Below, one piece after another: positions 23,495 to 29,902 of a DNA stretch of 29,902 nt. The notes below the pieces were generated by a model. The model had not been told where the DNA came from and searched no databases. It saw nothing but the letters and a program-made list of their open reading frames with translations. Source of the DNA: an uncultured Bacteroidales bacterium (lineage in GTDB: Bacteria; Bacteroidota; Bacteroidia; Bacteroidales; UBA932); assembly GCA_934726455.1 (NCBI GenBank), contig CAKVDS010000028.1, positions 1 to 29,902 on the forward strand, given 5' to 3'. Every line of letters starts with the position of its first letter. Position 1 is the first letter of the stretch. Made by a program: the position numbers and the translations under genes.

Positions 23495-23509
23495 TAATGT
23501 CTAAATTTG
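23479..23509 (+). promoter_or_regulatory. Promoter of thrA
   Basis: TTTG (23479-23482), 19 bases, then TAAATTTG (23502-23509): an almost ideal Bacteroidota promoter. The thrA ATG follows after 18 bases, so the untranslated leader would be only about 10-15 bases, leaving no room for an attenuator. Confidence 0.7.
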
Positions 23510-23527
23510 GGCCGCAAATCATAATAT

Positions 23528-25969
23528 ATGGAAGTCCTCAAATTCGGCGGCACCTCCGTGGGCACACCAGAGAGTCTCCGCCTTGTCAAAAATATTGTCA
23601 CCGCGCGTCAAGGACGCGTAATCGTGGTAGTCTCGGCTCTCGGAGGCGTCACTGACAGCCTCGTCAAAGCCTCCTCGCTTGCGGAGAGCGGAGACGCGTC
23701 ATTCAATCAGCTTCTGGACTCCATCCGCGACAGGCACCTGATGATGTGCGACGAACTTATAGCGGACGGCGAGACACTCCGCATACTGAAAGAAAAAATC
23801 AATGCCCTCTGCGACCGGCTCACGGAAATCTGCCGTGGAGTCTACATGCTCGGTGTCCTGCCGCGCAAGACCCGTGACGAGATACTGAGCTTCGGTGAAA
23901 GGCTCTCTTCCCTGATAGTGACGGAAGTAATCCCGGGGGGCTGCCTGTACGATTCGATGCAGTTCATACGCACCCGCCGCTCCGGCAAATCGGACACTGC
24001 GGACATCACGGCAAGCTATCCGCTCATACGCGAAGCGTTCACAGGATATGAGATGTCGGAGACGGTCGCAGTCGTCCCGGGCTTCATCTCGACCGATTCC
24101 GTCAGCGGCGAGATCACCAACCTCGGACGCGGAGGCTCCGACTACAGCGCGAGCCTCATAGCAGCGGCGCTGGACGCGGAACAGCTTGAAATATGGACAG
24201 ATGTAGACGGATTCATGACAGCCGACCCGCGCATCATCAAGACGTCTTACGTAATAGACGAGATGAGCTATGACGAGGCCATGGAGCTCTGTAATTTCGG
24301 CGCGAAGGTCATATATCCCCCGACTCTCTATGCCGTATGCCGCAAGGAGATCCCCATAGTCGTCAAGAACACCTTCAACCCCTCCGCGCCCGGTACGACA
24401 ATCCGCAGACGCCGGACAAAGGCGGACAGCCGCCTGATCTGCGGAATATCCTCCATTGATGACATCTGCCTTCTGACCCTGAGCGGAACATCCATGGTCG
24501 GACTCGTCGGGGTGGACAGCCGCATCTTTTCCGCTTTGGCAGCCGAAAGCATAAGCGCCTTCATGGTGACCCAGTCCGCATCCGAGACAGGAATCTCGAT
24601 AGGAGTCAGCAAAGGTGACGCGCAGCCGGCGCGTGAGGCCCTCGACGCTGAATTCAGCGCGGAGATAGCGAGCGGGGCCATCGAGCCTGTCAAGATAGAG
24701 AACGACCTCGCCGCCGTGGCAGTGGTCGGAGAGAACCTCAAGCACGGGATCGGAGTGGCCGGCAAACTCTTCGGCACGCTCGGACGCAACGGCATCAATG
24801 TGGTGGCTTGCGCACAAGGGTCGTCATCCACCAACATCTCCCTTGTGGTGGACCGCAACTACCTGCGGAAGACCCTCAATGTCATACATGATTCCTTCTT
24901 CCTGTCCGAATACCGGGAAGTGAACGTCTTTCTCTGCGGTGTCGGCACAGTGGGAGGACAGCTCCTGGACCAGATATCGCACCAGAGGGAGAAACTGATG
25001 AGCGAGCGCAATCTCAAGATAAATGTCGTGGGAATAGCACGCAGCACGAGAGGCATCTTCTCGCGGGACGGAATTGATCCGGCGCATTGGAGGGAAGCCC
25101 TTGAAAGCGGCGTCAGCATCGATCCGGGCAAGCTGAGGGACGAGATCATCGGGATGAACATCTTCAACTCCGTGTTCGTGGACTGCACCGCAAGTCCGGA
25201 AATAGCCGCCCTGTACAAAGAATTCTTCGAACACGGCATTTCCGTCGTGACAGCCAACAAGATAGCTGCATCCTCCGACTTCCGCTCATACCGGGATCTC
25301 AAGCAGACCGCCCTCCATCGCGGAGTCAAGTTCCTCTTCGAGACAAACGTGGGAGCCGGACTTCCGATAATCAACACGATCAACGACCTGCGCGACAGCG
25401 GTGATCACATCCTCAAGCTGCAGGCTGTACTGAGCGGCACACTCAACTTCATATTCAATACGATCTCCGCCGACATTCCGTTCAGCAAAGCTGTCCGCAT
25501 GGCCCAGGAACAGGGATTCTCAGAACCGGACCCGAGAGTGGACCTCTCCGGCCTGGACGTCATTCGCAAGCTGGTGATACTGGCCAGAGAATCCGGATAT
25601 GAGGTGAACCAGGAAGATGTCGACAAACAGCTCTTCATCCCGCAGGAATTCTTCGACTGCAGCCTCGAAGAATTCTGGGAAAAGCTCCCGTCGCTTGATG
25701 AGGATTTCGAACATCGCAGAGCCGCCCTTGAGCAGCGTGGGCTCAGATGGCGTTTCGTGGCCAGGATGGACGAAGGCAGATGCAAGGTCTCCCTTGAAGA
25801 ACTCGGCCAAGACAGCCCGGCCTGGAAACTGGACGGGTCAAACAACATAATCCTGCTCACCACAGACAGATACGACAAGCATCCTATGCTCATCCAGGGC
25901 TACGGTGCCGGAGCGGGGGTGACAGCCGCAGGCGTATTCGCGGACATAATGAGAACAGCTAATATATAG
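23528..25969 (+). CDS. thrA: Bifunctional aspartokinase / homoserine dehydrogenase
   Basis: 813 residues, fused as in E. coli ThrA (820). The aspartokinase part (about 1-290) has KFGGTSVG (5-12), GRGGSDYSA (200-208) and WTDVDGFMTADPR. Two ACT-type regulatory segments follow (about 310-455). The homoserine dehydrogenase part begins near 465 with the nucleotide motif GVGTVGG (471-477), then ANKIAA, ETNVGAGLPIINT and LSGTLNFIF. It catalyses the first and third steps of the aspartate route and supplies homoserine for threonine and for methionine through MetX. The ACT region suggests allosteric control by an end product, threonine in E. coli. It is divergent from leuA; the 3' end lies ten bases from that of mcrC. 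Confidence 0.97.
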   Translation: MEVLKFGGTSVGTPESLRLVKNIVTARQGRVIVVVSALGGVTDSLVKASSLAESGDASFNQLLDSIRDRHLMMCDELIADGETLRILKEKINALCDRLTEICRGVYMLGVLPRKTRDEILSFGERLSSLIVTEVIPGGCLYDSMQFIRTRRSGKSDTADITASYPLIREAFTGYEMSETVAVVPGFISTDSVSGEITNLGRGGSDYSASLIAAALDAEQLEIWTDVDGFMTADPRIIKTSYVIDEMSYDEAMELCNFGAKVIYPPTLYAVCRKEIPIVVKNTFNPSAPGTTIRRRRTKADSRLICGISSIDDICLLTLSGTSMVGLVGVDSRIFSALAAESISAFMVTQSASETGISIGVSKGDAQPAREALDAEFSAEIASGAIEPVKIENDLAAVAVVGENLKHGIGVAGKLFGTLGRNGINVVACAQGSSSTNISLVVDRNYLRKTLNVIHDSFFLSEYREVNVFLCGVGTVGGQLLDQISHQREKLMSERNLKINVVGIARSTRGIFSRDGIDPAHWREALESGVSIDPGKLRDEIIGMNIFNSVFVDCTASPEIAALYKEFFEHGISVVTANKIAASSDFRSYRDLKQTALHRGVKFLFETNVGAGLPIINTINDLRDSGDHILKLQAVLSGTLNFIFNTISADIPFSKAVRMAQEQGFSEPDPRVDLSGLDVIRKLVILARESGYEVNQEDVDKQLFIPQEFFDCSLEEFWEKLPSLDEDFEHRRAALEQRGLRWRFVARMDEGRCKVSLEELGQDSPAWKLDGSNNIILLTTDRYDKHPMLIQGYGAGAGVTAAGVFADIMRTANI

Positions 25970-25979
25970 GATTATCAGT

Positions 25980-27383
25980 TTAAATGTTTCCTTGCAGAGC
26001 CTTTAGCAGGCCGGCCTCGGTGAGGGACATCGCGGCGGCGAAGTCGCGGTAGGTGGAGGGAGAGCGTGGGATATTGAGGCCGATGATGAGGATGCGGCCG
26101 CCATCACCTGAGAGGTCGCCGACTTTGTAGACGAAGAGTTCGTCCTGGCGGAGGATGAAGTCGGTGTCGGGATAGTATTCGCCGTTGTCGGGATTCATCA
26201 CCAGGAGTTCGGAGGGGCAGATGAAGATGCCGGTCTTGGAGGAGGTGATGTGGAGGTAGGAAATCATCTGGCTGAGGTCTTCGCGCCGGATGTCATCGTT
26301 GAAGCGGCGAGAGTCCTTGGGGTCAGAGAGGCGTTTGTATTTGGCATCGGCAATAACGTTGCCCTTGATGAAGTCCGGGAAGCGTTTGTATTTGTTCGGG
26401 CGATCGAGGAACGGGAAGATGGCTCCTTCGCCTGTCTTGTTTTTAGGATGAGTGAAGCCCGCTTTCGTGAGGGTCAGGTTCAGATATTCCTCCCAGAGCC
26501 AGGCTCCATCGAAGAGGACGCCATGGATTCGGCTTGGGGAGGATTCGCCGTAGCCGAGTTTCTCGTGGCGGAGAATCTGGAGGCAGAGTTTCTGAAGCGG
26601 ACGGTATTCGGAATAGTACGGGTGAATCTTCGGCTTGGAGTTCGCCAGCATCACTTTCCCGAGATCTCCACGTTTGTAGGTCGGAGTGGCCTGGATTATC
26701 CGCTTGATGTAGTCCTGGGTTTCCGGCGTGGAGTAGAGGATGCCTTTGGAATCGGCCTTGCTCCGGAGGTATTCTATGGTGTGGCGGATCAGCTCCGTGA
26801 CGGAGTTGTCGTAGTCGTACTCGCGGGTGGTGTAGGCGATCCTGCCGTTGCGGAAAGGATAGTTCTCTCGGATGTGGGCGCTGATGTCCATCGTTCCGCG
26901 CACGCGGCTATCATTGTGAACGCAGCGGATGTATTCGCGGTAGATGCCCTGAAGAACGGCCTTCTGGAGGAAGTACGGGAAAAGGAGGGCGGCGATGTCG
27001 AGGGCGCTGTCTTCACCGAGCTTGTGACGGAGGTCGAAAATATTGATGGCGAAGACCTTCTGGAGCATATACTGCATAAACCAGTCGTTGTCCGCCGATT
27101 TGGAGAAGCGTGAGCGAATGGTCAATTCAGTATCTCCGCAGCCGATGAAGCCCATTATGTTGCCGGTGGTGAGGCGACCGTCATCGGTAAGGGACAGTAT
27201 CAGCTCTCCATCAATCTTGTCGTCGTAGTTCTCCTCGCGGCTCGGGAAGAGCCAGACACCGTTCTTGTTTTTGTCAACGAGAGCGTCAATGCGGCAGTCG
27301 GCAATGTTCCGCAGGTCGCGGGCGGCCTGAGGATCGCTGACAATGAAGTTGCCGTAGTTGTTGTCTGTCGTTACGATGCGCAT
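25980..27383 (-). CDS. mcrC: McrC-family restriction nuclease subunit
   Basis: 467 residues. The N-terminal half matches McrC regions that contact McrB. The C-terminal half holds a PD-(D/E)xK nuclease site: RFPDFI (D337), then ADAKYK (D346, K348). A preceding segment, FDGAWLWEEYLN, is also typical of the family. McrC cuts DNA when the McrB motor is stimulated. Its ATG overlaps the mcrB stop by one base (TAATG), ensuring coupled translation. The active-site residues are intact, so the nuclease is probably functional. Confidence 0.92.
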   Translation of the reverse strand: MRIVTTDNNYGNFIVSDPQAARDLRNIADCRIDALVDKNKNGVWLFPSREENYDDKIDGELILSLTDDGRLTTGNIMGFIGCGDTELTIRSRFSKSADNDWFMQYMLQKVFAINIFDLRHKLGEDSALDIAALLFPYFLQKAVLQGIYREYIRCVHNDSRVRGTMDISAHIRENYPFRNGRIAYTTREYDYDNSVTELIRHTIEYLRSKADSKGILYSTPETQDYIKRIIQATPTYKRGDLGKVMLANSKPKIHPYYSEYRPLQKLCLQILRHEKLGYGESSPSRIHGVLFDGAWLWEEYLNLTLTKAGFTHPKNKTGEGAIFPFLDRPNKYKRFPDFIKGNVIADAKYKRLSDPKDSRRFNDDIRREDLSQMISYLHITSSKTGIFICPSELLVMNPDNGEYYPDTDFILRQDELFVYKVGDLSGDGGRILIIGLNIPRSPSTYRDFAAAMSLTEAGLLKALQGNI

Positions 27384-28741
27384 TATTCGGCTGACGGTTT
27401 GCTCTCGGATTCAGAGGTTTCGGTGTTTTCTGAATCAGATGCCGTGTCCGGTTTCTTTTCTTCGGCGGCATCGTAAGCGACTTTGATTTCCGCGATGCGG
27501 GCTTCGGCTTCCGGCTCGCCCCGGAAGTATTCTGTAACGATGCCGCAGAGGTGGTTGTCCCAGAGTTCACCGAAGTCATCGCCGTTCAATTTCCGGAAGT
27601 AGGCTCCGCCGATGCAGTAGGCCGCACCGAGCCTGGACTTGATGACCGCGTTGACGGCATTCATCTTGGCGAGAGCGGCACCTGAGATGTCCATATTCAG
27701 TGCGCTTTCTTCGGCGGTGACTTCCTTCCACGCGAAGCGGCGGCGGATGGCGAAGTCCATGGCCTCGACGCCCCGGTCCACATCGTTCATCGTGCCGATG
27801 ATGAAGACATTCTCCGGAATGTAGAAGCCTTCGTTGAATTCGTCACCATCCTCGACCATATTGATGTACTGCGTCTTGACCCGCCCCTCAACGCCCCGGT
27901 AGTCCGGTTCGATGGAGTAGAAGAGTTCGCCGAATATCTTGGACAGCTCCCCTCGGTTGATCTCGTCGATGATAAATATGAAGTTATCTTCCGTGTTCTT
28001 GATGGCTTTCTTGCAGAATTCCTTGAATATGCCGTCTTGACGCGAGAAGTTGCCGTCTTTGTCCGGGCGAAGTCCCTCAACGAAGTCTGTGTAGTCGAAT
28101 GATGGGTGGAACTGCACAAAACCCACCTGCCCGCGCTGCGAATCATCAAGCTCGCTCCATTTCTTCGCGCCGTCTGATACTATCGATGCCGCCACCTGCT
28201 TGGCGATATATGTCTTACCAGTACCCGGAGCACCTGTCAAGATGAGGTTTTTCTTGGATTTCAAGAGATTCTCAATCTTTTGGACAAAGGACTTGTCATT
28301 TTCATCCTTTTTCTTTTGACTCTCAAGCGCAACATTCTCAAGCTCCATTCGTTTCAAGGATTCAGTGTCTTTCCACTCCCGTAATAAATTTGGATCATGC
28401 CTTTTCGATGGTATCCATACTACATATTTTGCCCGATCTTGCTGAATCCAATAGAATTCTGACGTGTGAGCAATAATGGATTCAATAACAGGCCGATTAG
28501 ACCCGCTATTATTCATCAGTTGACTGATATTGAACGGGACATATCTTTTTATGCTGTCCGCCAGTTTTGTAAGATATGAACCGGCAACGCTATGGTTTTC
28601 TCCAGTCGGAGTTAGCGCATTGACTCGTGGTTCTTCCTCCTCGACACCCACAAAAGTACAATAATCCTCACCCCTGACATACTTACATCTTGTGTCAGGA
28701 GTCAACTCCTTTATCAGGCTAATCAAGTGTTGTAGTTCCAT
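27383..28741 (-). CDS. mcrB: McrB-family GTP-dependent AAA+ restriction motor
   Basis: 452 residues. An N-terminal domain of about 160 residues, presumably DNA-recognising, precedes the AAA+ domain: Walker A GAPGTGKT (170-177), Walker B IIDEINRGE (257-265), the GTP-specificity signature GTMNDVDR (316-323) and RRRFAW (333-338). The C-terminal tail (from about residue 425) is acidic and low-complexity (SDSENTETSESESK). McrB hexamers bind DNA and translocate using GTP with McrC. It starts four bases after the methyltransferase stop and overlaps mcrC. Base composition changes inside the gene: the N-terminal coding part (from about 28260) is clearly AT-richer than the AAA+ part. Confidence 0.93.
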   Translation of the reverse strand: MELQHLISLIKELTPDTRCKYVRGEDYCTFVGVEEEEPRVNALTPTGENHSVAGSYLTKLADSIKRYVPFNISQLMNNSGSNRPVIESIIAHTSEFYWIQQDRAKYVVWIPSKRHDPNLLREWKDTESLKRMELENVALESQKKKDENDKSFVQKIENLLKSKKNLILTGAPGTGKTYIAKQVAASIVSDGAKKWSELDDSQRGQVGFVQFHPSFDYTDFVEGLRPDKDGNFSRQDGIFKEFCKKAIKNTEDNFIFIIDEINRGELSKIFGELFYSIEPDYRGVEGRVKTQYINMVEDGDEFNEGFYIPENVFIIGTMNDVDRGVEAMDFAIRRRFAWKEVTAEESALNMDISGAALAKMNAVNAVIKSRLGAAYCIGGAYFRKLNGDDFGELWDNHLCGIVTEYFRGEPEAEARIAEIKVAYDAAEEKKPDTASDSENTETSESESKPSAE

Positions 28742-28745
28742 AACA

Positions 28746-29870
28746 TTAGTGTTTGCGGGTTACATAATCATAAATATCAAGCGCAATGCCCTTAGCCGCC
28801 AAATAGGGAACGCCATTGCCAATTGTCTTAAATGCATCTGTAAGAGTAACATCATCAGGTATCACATAAGATGCCGGAAGCGATTGTATGGCAAGAGCTT
28901 CAGCTACAGATATTCTCCTTGGTAAATACGGATGAATATGAACCTCATTATTGCCATACGCGGCTGTTGGGGAGTAGCGCCAACGATGTAGCCTCTTGTA
29001 GCATTTCTTTTCATTATCCCCCTCATCTTTGGATTCAAACCTGTACAATCCTGCTCGTGGCTTAAAATACATAGACTCGTTGGGATGATTGACCACGTCA
29101 TTTTTCTCCCACCAATATTGTACCGTCAGCTCGGGGATAATACCCTCAGGCATAGACAGCTCTCCATTCTCTACATACCTTGATGTCGTGGGCCATTGCA
29201 AATTAAAAACTTCCCTTGAGAACTTCTTGTTTTTATCCCAATCAAAGTTTGTAATCGTGCCAGCCTTTGACACAATGCCCAAGGGTTTTGAGAATTTTCG
29301 CTGAAAACCAATCAAGATAATTCGGTCTCTATCTTGCGGCGCACCAAATTCAATGGAGTTAATAAGTTGCTCAGTCATATTATAGCCAGCCGCTCTCAAT
29401 TGAGATTTCAACTGTTCAAAGAACTCTCTATGTTTAGCCGTTCTATATAAGCCCTTTACATTCTCGAAGACAAAGAAGTCCGGCTTAATGTCACATATGA
29501 GATTAACATATGTTTGAGACAGTTTTCCGTTATCCCCTTCCTTTCCTTTATTTTTTCCTGCAACAGAGAAATCCGGGCACGGAGGCCCTCCGATGAAGCC
29601 CACCATATCGATGCCATCCAAACACCTTGATTCTTTTACCCAGTTATGCAGTTTATTGTTCTCATTCTTATCGTCAAGCCATACCGCTATATCCCCGACA
29701 TGGTGTCCGTATGTCGGCGAAGGAATCCCCATTCTTTCTCTTGAAAACTGATAAATCTGATTAAAGGATTCTTTAAATTCATTGACAAACAATATCTTAT
29801 AATGTCCGGTGGTCTCAAAACCCAAATCGAGGAAACCTGCCCCGGCGAAAAATGAAAAAATACCTATCAT
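28746..29870 (-). CDS. DNA (cytosine-5-)-methyltransferase
   Basis: 374 residues, complete. C5-methyltransferase motifs in order: I FSFFAGAGFLDLGFE (5-19), IV GGPPCPDFS with catalytic C98 (94-102), VI FVFENVKG (133-140), VIII QDRDRIILIGF (179-189), IX RRISVAEALAIQSLP, X FKTIGNGVPYLAA. The variable stretch between VIII and IX (about 195-305) is the target recognition region; the site cannot be read from it. It is the first visible gene of an operon with mcrB and mcrC, so it probably protects host sites from that nuclease, as in LlaJI-type systems. The gene is AT-richer than the window average. A second methyltransferase could lie beyond the window edge. Confidence 0.95.
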   Translation of the reverse strand: MIGIFSFFAGAGFLDLGFETTGHYKILFVNEFKESFNQIYQFSRERMGIPSPTYGHHVGDIAVWLDDKNENNKLHNWVKESRCLDGIDMVGFIGGPPCPDFSVAGKNKGKEGDNGKLSQTYVNLICDIKPDFFVFENVKGLYRTAKHREFFEQLKSQLRAAGYNMTEQLINSIEFGAPQDRDRIILIGFQRKFSKPLGIVSKAGTITNFDWDKNKKFSREVFNLQWPTTSRYVENGELSMPEGIIPELTVQYWWEKNDVVNHPNESMYFKPRAGLYRFESKDEGDNEKKCYKRLHRWRYSPTAAYGNNEVHIHPYLPRRISVAEALAIQSLPASYVIPDDVTLTDAFKTIGNGVPYLAAKGIALDIYDYVTRKH

Positions 29871-29873
29871 GCT

Positions 29874-29893
29874 TATAGTATCCCTATGCTATA
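29874..29893. promoter_or_regulatory. Imperfect palindrome just upstream of the methyltransferase
   Basis: TATAGTAT and ATGCTATA flank the spacer CCCT, matching as an inverted repeat at seven of eight positions, four bases before the start codon (29870). In the promoter/start region of a restriction-modification operon this could be an operator or a -10-like element; AT-richness makes chance matches common. Confidence 0.25.
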
Positions 29894-29902
29894 ACAGTAA
29901 AC

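Noticed and set aside
23401..23601. N-terminal extension of LeuA, including a short Leu/Gln-containing stretch that might be read as a leader peptide
   Set aside because: It is in frame with leuA without a stop, has no terminator hairpin and few leucine codons, so it supports neither an attenuator nor a real extension.
23699..24817. Minus-strand open frame of 372 codons inside thrA
   Set aside because: Long, but antisense to conserved aspartokinase motifs and rich in residues expected from reverse reading; no family features.
26250..27113. Plus-strand open frame of 287 codons inside mcrC
   Set aside because: Val/Glu/Ala/Phe-rich shadow of the McrC coding strand, without start context or domain.
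1..29902. tRNA or rRNA genes, CRISPR arrays, insertion sequences, integrase or attachment sites
   Set aside because: None seen by eye: no regularly spaced repeats, no transposase or integrase motifs, no tRNA cloverleaf; the accessory genes (RhuM, McrBC set) have no visible mobility gene within the window.

Overview
The window (about 30 kb, gene-dense, GC-rich for its phylum) comes from a member of the Bacteroidota, most likely a Bacteroidales lineage. The evidence is a type III glutamine synthetase (glnN), an amt/P-II pair, a fused ThrA, NadE of the long glutamine-dependent form, a GH29 fucosidase, a RhuM protein, and several copies of the Bacteroidota promoter core TAnnTTTG (often with TTTG/CTTG about 19-21 bases upstream) in front of nadE, thrA, glnN, the fucosidase and others. 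No rRNA, tRNA, CRISPR array or insertion sequence is visible.

Layout. 2-1378: 3' end of a UvrA-type ATPase cut by the window edge. 1428-2399: a small putative lipoprotein and a small two-helix membrane protein. 2400-3494: a RhuM gene behind an unusual leader containing two strong inverted repeats. 3533-4516: thiL. 4513-8386 (minus): nitrogen assimilation block glnN, P-II, amt. 8691-9842: outer-membrane barrel protein, divergent from glnN. 9843-13833 (minus): GH29 fucosidase followed by the helicase HrpB. 13900-15819: nadE. 15816-23400 (minus): a tight seven-gene unit leuA-leuC-leuD-leuB-ilvE-metX-MATE exporter. 23528-25969: thrA, divergent from leuA. 25980-29870 (minus): cytosine-5 methyltransferase, McrB and McrC, a restriction-modification island.

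How the genes work together. GlnN, P-II and Amt take up and assimilate ammonium. ThrA makes homoserine, which MetX in the divergent operon activates for methionine; LeuA/C/D/B and IlvE finish leucine. The methyltransferase-McrB-McrC set resembles LlaJI-type restriction, in which McrBC-like subunits act with a partner methyltransferase.

The most interesting signal is the leader of glnN. Downstream of a good minus-strand promoter it has a short open frame with ten CAG (glutamine) codons, then a 13-bp terminator hairpin with a U run only about 30 bases before the glnN start, and a GCCCGG segment at the leader stop codon that can pair with the terminator's 5' arm. This has the layout of a ribosome-controlled attenuator sensing glutamine. 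Other points: a LeuA that ends exactly where the leucine feedback domain should begin, a composition break inside mcrB, a nested hairpin between glnN and P-II, and convergent gene pairs that overlap or abut at their stop codons.
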